Shown here one piece after another: positions 8,621 to 17,147 of a stretch of DNA of 64,000 nt (positions are counted from its first letter, which is position 1; every line of letters starts with the position of its first letter). The translations under genes and the position numbers were made by a program. Source of the DNA: Deltaproteobacteria bacterium (GTDB lineage: Bacteria; Myxococcota_A; Polyangia; Polyangiales; JADJMO01); assembly GCA_025363655.1 (NCBI GenBank), contig JANYDK010000063.1, positions 18,288 to 82,287 of the forward strand, written 5' to 3'. The notes under the pieces were generated by a model. It worked only from the letters and a program-made list of their open reading frames with translations. It made no database searches and was not told the origin of the DNA.

Positions 8621-9352
8621 TCAGGGAACGATCGTGGCCGACTCGATGGTGTCGAGGAGCGGGAAGCTCTTGCTCAAGTAGGCGTTGCCCTGCGACTGGA
8701 TCAGCTGCTGGTTCGGACCCTGCCCACCGGGCGCGCCCTCGCCGTAGCCTTTGTAGAGCGAGTCGACGATGTCCATGCCCTCGACGACCTCGCCGAACGC
8801 GGGAAAACCCATGGGATCGAGCCGCGAGTTGTCGGCGTAGTTGATGAAGACCTGCGAGGTGCGGCTGTTGGGACCGCCCTTGGCGAAGGTGACGAAGCCG
8901 CGCTTGTTGCTTTGCTTCACCGGCTCGTCGGCGATGCCCGCCTGACGCCAGACGGCGTTGACCGCCGGATCGCCGTTGATGCCGAACTGCACCATGAAGC
9001 CCTCGACGGCGCGAAAGAACTTGGTGCCGTCGTAGTAGCCGATGCGCACGAGGTTGTAGAAGCGGTCGGCGCCGTTCGGGGTCCAGTCGCGATTGACCTG
9101 GATGACGAACACGCCCTTGCTGGTCTTGAAGCGCGCCTTGTATTTCTCCGGTGCCTTCTCGATTGCGAGCGAAGGATCGAGCAGCGCTTGCGGGTTCCCG
9201 GCCGCGGCCCCACCCTGCGGAGGCTTCGGCGCGCCGGTGTTCGCGGGATCACCGCTGACGCCATTTCCCTCGGATTTACAGCCCAACGAGAGCGCGAGGG
9301 AGAGCGTGGCGAGCGTGAGCGCGGAGGTGATGACGGGGCGAAGCGAGTGCAT
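8621..9352 (-). CDS. Cyclophilin-type peptidyl-prolyl cis-trans isomerase, lipoprotein
   Basis: 243 residues with a lipoprotein signal ending LSLGCKS. After a Gly/Pro linker, the cyclophilin core spans about residues 75-235: GVFVIQVNRDW, FYNLVRIGYYDGTKFFR, VQFG, and FGEVVEGMDIVD. The segment GGPNSRTSQVFINYADN corresponds to the conserved GPNSNGSQFFI region. Family members catalyse proline isomerisation in protein folding; the lipid anchor places this one in the periplasm. It converges with the lipoprotein at 8095-8586. The next minus-strand gene upstream, at 9386-9970, also encodes a lipoprotein. Confidence 0.92.
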   Translation of the reverse strand: MHSLRPVITSALTLATLSLALSLGCKSEGNGVSGDPANTGAPKPPQGGAAAGNPQALLDPSLAIEKAPEKYKARFKTSKGVFVIQVNRDWTPNGADRFYNLVRIGYYDGTKFFRAVEGFMVQFGINGDPAVNAVWRQAGIADEPVKQSNKRGFVTFAKGGPNSRTSQVFINYADNSRLDPMGFPAFGEVVEGMDIVDSLYKGYGEGAPGGQGPNQQLIQSQGNAYLSKSFPLLDTIESATIVP

Positions 9353-9385
9353 GTCGCGGCTACATAGCGCGCGCGGCGCGAGTCG

Positions 9386-9970
9386 TCACTTCACGAGCAC
9401 GTACGCGTAGAGGATGTCGTTGCTGTAGCCCGTGTCCCAGCCGCACTTGGCCTTCACCTCGGCGGACGAGAGCGTCCCCGGGCCGCTGAAGCCGCCGGCG
9501 TAGTCGAACTTGGTGAGCTCGGTGCCCGACTCGAGGGTGCACGACGAGCCGCCGAGGTTCTTGTCGACGAAGATCGTCGCCTTCGCGAAGAGCACGGTGC
9601 GTCGGCTGTCGCTGCTGCCGGACGACGAAGTATCGATGGCGCAGTCCGAGGTGAAGTCGGTGTCCTTGACGAGACCGATCGAGTGACTGGTGGAGATCTT
9701 GGCTGCCGCGCCGTCCTCGCGGAAAACATAGCCTTCCCAGTGTCCGAAGGACGGCGAGAGGACGAACTTGCTGCCGGCCGACGCCGTCGTGCGATCGCTG
9801 GTCCAGCCGCCCGGAGGCATCGGCGTCATCAGCTGCCTGTCGACCTTCAACGTCCCCGTGCAGTACTTGGCGAACGGCGCAGGAATGGCACCGACCGGGT
9901 TCTCGGGTGCAGAGGAGCAGGCAGCGAGAGCGATGAAGGGGAGCGCGGCGAGCAGCATTCGATTCGACAT
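9386..9970 (-). CDS. Lipoprotein of unknown function
   Basis: 194 residues. ATG at 9970 is preceded by GAGGGA and begins a clear lipoprotein signal (MSNRMLLAALPFIALAACSS). The mature protein is probably beta-rich, with Cys residues near CTGTL, DCAID, SCTLE and KCGWD. The segment FVDKNLGG and the tail SNDILYAYVLVK are distinctive but not recognised. A longer frame runs to 10162 but overlaps the helicase gene and lacks a signal peptide, so the short start is preferred. It lies 79 bases downstream of the SNF2 helicase gene on the same strand. Confidence 0.75.
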   Translation of the reverse strand: MSNRMLLAALPFIALAACSSAPENPVGAIPAPFAKYCTGTLKVDRQLMTPMPPGGWTSDRTTASAGSKFVLSPSFGHWEGYVFREDGAAAKISTSHSIGLVKDTDFTSDCAIDTSSSGSSDSRRTVLFAKATIFVDKNLGGSSCTLESGTELTKFDYAGGFSGPGTLSSAEVKAKCGWDTGYSNDILYAYVLVK

Positions 9971-10049
9971 CAGATCCCTCGGCGGTCGGTGTGCGGAGTG
10001 TGACGACCACATTTCGTCGCGATTCACTTCGTGCGCAAGCGCACTCCGT

Positions 10050-11762
10050 TCACGAAATTGATCCCGGCCAACCTCGCCGCTGCCGGAGGTAGTCCTCCGC
10101 CAACCGGCGAACGTTGCCCGCGCCGGTGTCGAGACCTTCGATGAGATCGGCGTGCGGGTCACGCAGGCCGTCGATTTGCGCTTTTTTCAGGCCGAGAACG
10201 TCGGCGATGACCGGGTCGGCGCCGTGATCGGCGATGAGGAAGTAGGCCATCACCGGCTCGCGCTGCCCGTCGCGATAGATGCGCCCGATGCACTGCTCGT
10301 GCACACCCGGCGACCAATCGAGCTCGCCGAAGACCACCGTGCGCGAGACGTCCTGCAGGCCATCGAGCCCAGCGCCGGAGCGCAGCGACATCATCAAGAT
10401 CGAGGTCTCGCCGGCGACGAAGCGGCGACGTGCTTCTTCCTTCTGCGACAGCGATTCGGTGCCGCTGTAGAGCGCTGGCGCGAGATCGCGCAGTCGATCG
10501 AGCCAGATGCCGTAGACCTCGCGGTGCCAACCGAAGAGCACCACGCGCTCGCCCGATTCGACCAAGAGTCGGACGAAATCGGCGACGAACGCCGCCTTGG
10601 CGATGCCGGTCGCTTGTCGCAAGAGATGCGAGAGCTCCTCCGACGCCGACATCTTCTCGCCGCGCCGCTGCTCGCCCTGACGGAGGATGATCTGCGCGAG
10701 CTCGGCGGCGCTGCTGCCGATGCGATCGAGCGTCTCCGGATCGGCCTCGACGTGATGGGGAATCTTCGTCAGCGCCGGGAGCTCGCGACCGACGTCGGCG
10801 CGCGTGCGACGGAGCATCAGCCCGGCGTCGCGCGCATGGACTCCGAATGCACGTGGATCACGCAGTCGCGGGCGATCACCGTCCTCGGCGCGGCACCACT
10901 CGCGGACGAACTCTTCACGGAGGCCGAGCGCGCCAGGTCGCAAGACGTCGAGCACCGCGTAGATCTCGCCGCCGTAGTTGTAGATCGGCGTCGCCGACAT
11001 CCCGAGGCGATGACGCACCTCCGTCGCCACGTGCACCGCCGCCGCGTACTTGGCGCTCCCTTGGTGCCGGAGCTCCTGCACCTCGTCGAAGACCACGCTC
11101 TTCACCAGCGGCGCGAGGACGTCGGCCCAGCCCGAGAGCTTGTGGTAGTTGACGACGATGACGTCAGGAAAGCGCGGCGTTTCGCCCTTTTTTCCCGTGC
11201 GCAAGTCATAGGGTGCGCCCTTCTTGATGACGTGAACATGGAGCCGCGGCGCGAACTTGGCGATCTCCGCGGCCCACTGCGTCGGCAGGTGCGTGAGCGT
11301 GACGACGAGCACCGGGAGGAGCGAGGGATCGGTGAACGTGCAGATCGCCGTCGCCGTCTTGCCGAGCCCGACGTCGTCCGCGAGGAGGAGCCCGCCCGCG
11401 CGCCGTGAGAGCTCGGCGGCCAGCCGTTGGTAACGACGAGCTGGAATTTCCAGGTCGATTCGCGGGGGCTCGTACCCGTCGGCGAGCACCTCGGCGACGG
11501 CTTCTTCGCGCAGCTTCTGCCGCATCGCGCGTCGTTCGAGCGCCTTCCGATCGTCGAGCTCCATCGGATACCGATCGAGGAACCAGAGGAGCTCGCGCGC
11601 GTTCTCGTCGCTCTCGGAGAGCCGAACGGTGCCATGCGACGACGGCGAGATCTTGGCGAAGACTCTCTTCAGACGCACGAGCACGTGCGGATCGGCCTTC
11701 ACCTCGAAGTGCCCGTCGACGAGCCGCACCTTGCCGTAGAGCTTCCCGCTCGAGGCGCTCAC
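10050..11762 (-). CDS. SNF2-type (superfamily 2) DNA helicase/translocase
   Basis: 570 residues. Helicase motifs appear in order: motif I DDVGLGKT, motif II DEVQ, motif III GMSATP, motif V in SLRSGAGLDGLQ, and motif VI QCIGRIYRDGQ. This is the SNF2/RapA-like arrangement of an ATP-driven double-stranded DNA translocase. About 110 residues before the ATPase core are unassigned, and the C-terminus is short. No methyltransferase or specificity subunit is adjacent. The start overlaps the stop of the nuclease-like gene by 4 bases, so the two are translated together. It resembles compact SNF2 helicases of phages and mobile elements, but no phage genes are nearby. Confidence 0.88.
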   Translation of the reverse strand: MSASSGKLYGKVRLVDGHFEVKADPHVLVRLKRVFAKISPSSHGTVRLSESDENARELLWFLDRYPMELDDRKALERRAMRQKLREEAVAEVLADGYEPPRIDLEIPARRYQRLAAELSRRAGGLLLADDVGLGKTATAICTFTDPSLLPVLVVTLTHLPTQWAAEIAKFAPRLHVHVIKKGAPYDLRTGKKGETPRFPDVIVVNYHKLSGWADVLAPLVKSVVFDEVQELRHQGSAKYAAAVHVATEVRHRLGMSATPIYNYGGEIYAVLDVLRPGALGLREEFVREWCRAEDGDRPRLRDPRAFGVHARDAGLMLRRTRADVGRELPALTKIPHHVEADPETLDRIGSSAAELAQIILRQGEQRRGEKMSASEELSHLLRQATGIAKAAFVADFVRLLVESGERVVLFGWHREVYGIWLDRLRDLAPALYSGTESLSQKEEARRRFVAGETSILMMSLRSGAGLDGLQDVSRTVVFGELDWSPGVHEQCIGRIYRDGQREPVMAYFLIADHGADPVIADVLGLKKAQIDGLRDPHADLIEGLDTGAGNVRRLAEDYLRQRRGWPGSIS

Positions 11763-12187
11763 AAGATGCTCCGCAAGAGACGCGCGACGTGGAGAGGCTT
11801 GCCCTGCATCGACGTCGGGAGCTCGTTTCCACGACCGAGGCGTGCGCTGCTGGTGACGAGGAGGAGCTCGCGCACCGTCGGATGTCCGGCGTAGCGATGC
11901 AGTTGACGCGTGGTCTCGGCGAGCGTGCCGCCGATCTTGAGCTCGACGCCGACGCCGCCTTCGACGAGGAAGTCGATGGTGCCCATGCCCGAAAGGCTCG
12001 CCTCGCGGACGAAGTCGATCGACGCGCGTCCGAACGCGAGGGCCACGCCTTCCTGCAGCTCGCGCTCGGAGGTGAAACGGAAGCGATGCCGCTCGAGGAG
12101 CGCCGCGATTTCCGCCGCCCGCATGGCCGGCACAGTAGCACTGTCACGCTGTGCCAGCACCCCGCGGACACGGTGAATTAGGCTCAT
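11759..12187 (-). CDS. PD-(D/E)XK-like nuclease paired with the SNF2 helicase
   Basis: 142 residues from ATG 12187; ATG 12124 (MRAAEIAALLERH) would give 121. The core reads ERELQ, then GTIDFLVEGGVGVELKIG, then TLAETTRQLHRYA. Asp in TIDFL and the ELK triplet fit the PD-(D/E)XK catalytic pattern, with an upstream Glu in SEREL. Such domains cut DNA with Mg2+. The family is inferred from the motif only. The stop overlaps the helicase start (ATGA), defining a two-gene unit. It is divergent from the cysteine-rich lipoprotein gene at 12223. Confidence 0.65.
   Translation of the reverse strand: MSLIHRVRGVLAQRDSATVPAMRAAEIAALLERHRFRFTSERELQEGVALAFGRASIDFVREASLSGMGTIDFLVEGGVGVELKIGGTLAETTRQLHRYAGHPTVRELLLVTSSARLGRGNELPTSMQGKPLHVARLLRSIL
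12129..12155. promoter_or_regulatory. Inverted repeat near the start of the nuclease-helicase unit
   Basis: GGCACAG (12129-12135) and CTGTGCC (12149-12155) are perfect inverted arms 13 bases apart, with a smaller CAGT/ACTG dyad inside. If the nuclease starts at 12124, this lies immediately upstream and could be an operator. If it starts at 12187, the dyad is inside the coding region. Confidence 0.25.
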
Positions 12188-12222
12188 TTCTCACTGGCAT
12201 GCTCATAGCTCATACTCCCGCC

Positions 12223-13305
12223 ATGCGCGCACGGCCTTGCTTCGCTCTTTCTGCTTCCCTTGCCGCCCTCGCGCTCGCCCTCTTCACGGGGTGCGGCTCG
12301 GGTGGGAGCGAGAAGGCGGTGGCGCTCCCGGTGCCGCTCACCAGCTACTGCAGCACCGTCGCCGACGACATCTGCAATCGGGTCATCCCCTGCTGCACCT
12401 CGGTGGGGTTCGCGAGTGACCTCGCGTACTGCAAATCGCTCGAGAGCGCGGCGTGCGAGACGCGCGTGGCGACGGCCCAGAAGGCTGGTCTCGTCTACGA
12501 CGCGCAGGCGGCGGGCACCTGTCTCGCGTCGAGCGGCACCTTCTTCGAGGGCTGCCTGCCGGCAACGCTCAGCCATTGGGCCGAGAGGCCCGTGCAGGCC
12601 GCGTGCACACACGTCTTCGTCGGCAAGGCGAAGGAGGGCGAGACCTGCCAAAAAGACGACGATTGCGCGCCCACCTTCGGCGCCTCGGTCGGCTGCGGAC
12701 GCGTCGTCGGCGCGACCGACGGAACGTGCCGGAAGATTCCGCGCGCGAGCAGCGGCTCGTCCTGCAACCTGAAGCCCGAGGCGCCCTTCGTCGATTGCGA
12801 CGATCGAAGCGAGTGCGTGCTCGGCAGCAGCGGATCGATCTGTCTGGGTCCCGTCGCCAAAGGCGGCAGTTGTAGCTTCGGCGCCACGGGCCCCGGAACC
12901 GTCGCCACCGGCACGTGCGACGACGGCCTCGCCTGCGACTCCGTGAAGCACCTCTGTCTTCCACCGGCCGAGTCGGGCGAAGATTGCACGCGCGCGTGCG
13001 CAAAAGGCCTCGTGTGCACCTATTTTGAAGGCTATTCGCGTTGCATGCCGCTCCCGAAGGACGGCGAGCGGTGCAACGGCCAATGTGCCGGCTCCGCGCG
13101 CTGCATCCTCGGCGTCTGCGGCGCTCCACGAGCGATCGGCGAACCGTGCAGCAACCAAAACGACTGCGCGTCGACGTACTGCAGTTACTCCATGTACGCC
13201 GGCTCGACCTCGACCTGCCAGGAGCCGCCCCCGGGCTACGTTCCGTATTTGTACGTTCCGGGGGTCGACTCGCTCACCTGCCAGCGCAACATTCCGAAGA
13301 AGTAA
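12223..13305 (+). CDS. Cysteine-rich surface lipoprotein
   Basis: 360 residues from ATG 12223, which gives a lipoprotein signal (RARPCFALSAS, then ALALFTGCGS). In-frame starts at 12151 and 12199 only add a poor leader. The mature protein has about 30 cysteines, in modules of the G..C....DC......C.....C type (GETCQKDDDC, GEDCTRACAKGLVC, GEPCSNQNDC), a repeat style common in myxobacterial lipoproteins. The first 130 residues form a separate Cys-containing domain (CSTVADDICNRVIPCC). Probably cell-surface exposed and disulfide-rigid. Function is unknown. Confidence 0.85.
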   Translation: MRARPCFALSASLAALALALFTGCGSGGSEKAVALPVPLTSYCSTVADDICNRVIPCCTSVGFASDLAYCKSLESAACETRVATAQKAGLVYDAQAAGTCLASSGTFFEGCLPATLSHWAERPVQAACTHVFVGKAKEGETCQKDDDCAPTFGASVGCGRVVGATDGTCRKIPRASSGSSCNLKPEAPFVDCDDRSECVLGSSGSICLGPVAKGGSCSFGATGPGTVATGTCDDGLACDSVKHLCLPPAESGEDCTRACAKGLVCTYFEGYSRCMPLPKDGERCNGQCAGSARCILGVCGAPRAIGEPCSNQNDCASTYCSYSMYAGSTSTCQEPPPGYVPYLYVPGVDSLTCQRNIPKK

Positions 13306-13327
13306 GCTTCGGACGAGCCTGCTGCAG

Positions 13328-14404
13328 CTAGTGCGGCCTGGCGAACATGAAGACGCCGATCGCGATCGCCGTCGCGAAGACGAGGAAGAGCAGCACCCAG
13401 AGAATGCCCGCGGAGCCGCGTTGCGAGCGCTGGGTGGTGATGGGCGATTCTGGCGAGGGCTCGGGCGCGAAGGGATTGGCCGCCGGCGCGCGCGGCATCG
13501 GATAGTCGCCGACCGGCACTTTGGCTGAGGATTTCCCCGGTCTGGCGTCGAAGGCCTGGATGATTTCGTAGGTCCCGGTGACCGTCTCGAGCCGCGCGGG
13601 CTTGGCTACGCCTTCGCCATCGACCTCGGCGACGATCACCGTCAGGTTGTCTTCGCCGCCGCGATCGTTGGCGAGGGCGATCATCCCGTCACACGCGCCC
13701 TGCGGCGCATGCAGTGACATCAGCGTGCGAATCTCGTCGTCGCTGAGCGCGTTGGAGATGCCATCGCAACAGAGCATGAGCCGATCGCCGCGACGCAGCT
13801 TGAGTCGACCGATGGCGACGCGCACCTCTTCCTCGAGGCCCATCGCTTGGAGGATGACGTTCTTGTGCGGCGATTTTTTCGCCTCTTCGGGGCTGAGCAC
13901 GCCGCCGTCGACGAGGAGCTGCACGAGGCTCTGATCGCGCGTCATTTGCCGCAGACGGCCGCTGCGCAAGAGATAGGCGCGTGAGTCTCCGACCTCGGCG
14001 ACGTAGGCGTCGGCGCCGTGGACGAAAACCGCCGTGAGCGTCGCGCCCATGCCGCGCTTGTTGGTGGCGACGGCTGCTTGCTGGACCTCGGCGTTGGCGC
14101 GTTTGACCGCGTCTTCGATGCGACTCTCGAGCGAGCCGGTCACCGACTCGGCGGTCAGCGCCTTGCGCACGTGATCGACGACCAGCGCGCTCGCGACCTC
14201 GCCCGCTTCGTGCCCCCCCATGCCGTCGGAGAGCGCGAGGAGGATGCCGCTGTCGGTGACGTCGAGGAGCTGCGGCATCGGCTCGTTCTCGAGACGACGC
14301 CCGCTCGCGAGATCGGCGACGGCGAACGAATCTTCGTTGTTGGTCCGAGCCTTACCGACGTCGGAGCCGGCACCGATGGTGAGGCGAACGGCTGCTTCGC
14401 TCAT
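13328..14404 (-). CDS. PP2C-family Ser/Thr protein phosphatase with C-terminal membrane anchor
   Basis: 358 residues. PP2C motifs are present in order: SDVGKARTNNEDSF, LSDGMGGHEAGEVAS, GMGATLTAVFV, AEVGDSRAYLLR, LCCDGISNALSDDEI and GGEDNLTVIV. The Asp residues that bind the two metal ions are intact. After residue 255 comes a Pro-rich linker, then one membrane helix at the extreme C-terminus (about residues 332-354), so the catalytic domain faces the cytoplasm. It should remove phosphate from Ser/Thr, opposing kinases such as the four in this window. It follows the PAN-like lipoprotein gene by 13 bases. Confidence 0.93.
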   Translation of the reverse strand: MSEAAVRLTIGAGSDVGKARTNNEDSFAVADLASGRRLENEPMPQLLDVTDSGILLALSDGMGGHEAGEVASALVVDHVRKALTAESVTGSLESRIEDAVKRANAEVQQAAVATNKRGMGATLTAVFVHGADAYVAEVGDSRAYLLRSGRLRQMTRDQSLVQLLVDGGVLSPEEAKKSPHKNVILQAMGLEEEVRVAIGRLKLRRGDRLMLCCDGISNALSDDEIRTLMSLHAPQGACDGMIALANDRGGEDNLTVIVAEVDGEGVAKPARLETVTGTYEIIQAFDARPGKSSAKVPVGDYPMPRAPAANPFAPEPSPESPITTQRSQRGSAGILWVLLFLVFATAIAIGVFMFARPH

Positions 14405-14417
14405 GACTCGGTCACCC

Positions 14418-14777
14418 TCAGGGCTTGGCGCCGGCAGTGCAGCACTCGTGCACCTGGATGGGAACGGCCACGTCCTTCAGCCAACACTTCGCGGCGGGCC
14501 CCTGCCAACCCGGCTTCACATAGGTGAACGCGCGGCATTTCGCGTCTTTTTCGCACGCCGTCTGGCAGAGCTGCGGGTCGGCTCCGTCGAGATCGAAGGA
14601 GGAGTAGTCGCCGCCGAGGCGGTTGGAATTCTCTTCCATCTCGCCGTAGAGGCCTTGGGTGGTGGTGCCCGTCGGGGTGCTCATCGCGGCGCAGCCGGCC
14701 AGCACCGCGAGCCCGGCGAACGCCAGCCCACGCAGCGGGAGCATCGCACCCATGGATCGTCTCGACTTGGGGACCAT
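14418..14777 (-). CDS. PAN/apple-like small lipoprotein
   Basis: 119 residues from ATG 14777; ATG 14753 is an equally reasonable start (111 residues). The signal peptide ends LAVLAGCAAM. The mature region has the layout of a short PAN/apple domain: GGDYSSFDL, CQTACEKDAKCRAFTYV, CWLKD, and a CC pair near the end. PAN domains bind proteins or carbohydrates outside the cell. It sits directly upstream of the PP2C phosphatase gene on the same strand, so an extracytoplasmic binding protein is co-expressed with a membrane-tethered phosphatase. Confidence 0.72.
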   Translation of the reverse strand: MVPKSRRSMGAMLPLRGLAFAGLAVLAGCAAMSTPTGTTTQGLYGEMEENSNRLGGDYSSFDLDGADPQLCQTACEKDAKCRAFTYVKPGWQGPAAKCWLKDVAVPIQVHECCTAGAKP

Positions 14778-14887
14778 CGAACCGGAGGATAGCGCCTCTC
14801 GCGGTCCAGTGCTCAGGGTTGACCGCCTCGCCCGAGTGATTACACGCCTCGCCAACGCCCCGCCGCAGCCGGGACCCCATCGGAACC

Positions 14888-16816
<1,929 letters not shown>

Positions 16817-16867
16817 GCCGAGCCGCACCTACCGAAACCGCCCCGATCCTGCTAAGAACCGCGCTCC

Positions 16868-17146
16868 ATGAAGCGAGAGAAGCGACTGACGAAGCGCGAG
16901 CGCAAGGCAGCCACGGGCACCCCCGGAGGCGGACACGCGCACGATCACCAGCACATCCACTGCGTCTCCTGTGGTCGTCACCTCGACCCGAAAGAGTTCG
17001 ACGAGCCCGCCAGCGCGACCGTCGTGCAGTGCGAGCACAAGTCGTCCTTCCCGTCGTGCGTCACCTGCGTCGACAAGACGAAGGCGCTGCTCGCCGAGCA
17101 CGATCGCACCGGCCAGCCGGTGAAGACCGCCGGCGCCTGGCACTGA
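16868..17146 (+). CDS. Small putative zinc-binding protein
   Basis: 92 residues. The N-terminus is very basic (MKREKRLTKRERK), then a His-rich stretch (HAHDHQHIH) leads into CVSCGRHLD, a lone Cys in QCEH, and SCVTC. Two CxxC pairs plus the His cluster suggest a zinc ribbon. No signal peptide. It may bind nucleic acid through the basic tail, which is speculation. It lies just after htpG and ends 1 base before the stop of the convergent methyltransferase gene. Confidence 0.7.
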   Translation: MKREKRLTKRERKAATGTPGGGHAHDHQHIHCVSCGRHLDPKEFDEPASATVVQCEHKSSFPSCVTCVDKTKALLAEHDRTGQPVKTAGAWH

Positions 17147-17147
17147 G

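Noticed and set aside
10050..12187. Restriction-modification system or prophage remnant
   Set aside because: No methyltransferase, specificity subunit, integrase or structural phage gene lies nearby.
14778..14887. CIRCE or sigma-32 element upstream of htpG
   Set aside because: No inverted repeat of the CIRCE type and no convincing heat-shock promoter could be read; only a TTGACC without a good -10 box.
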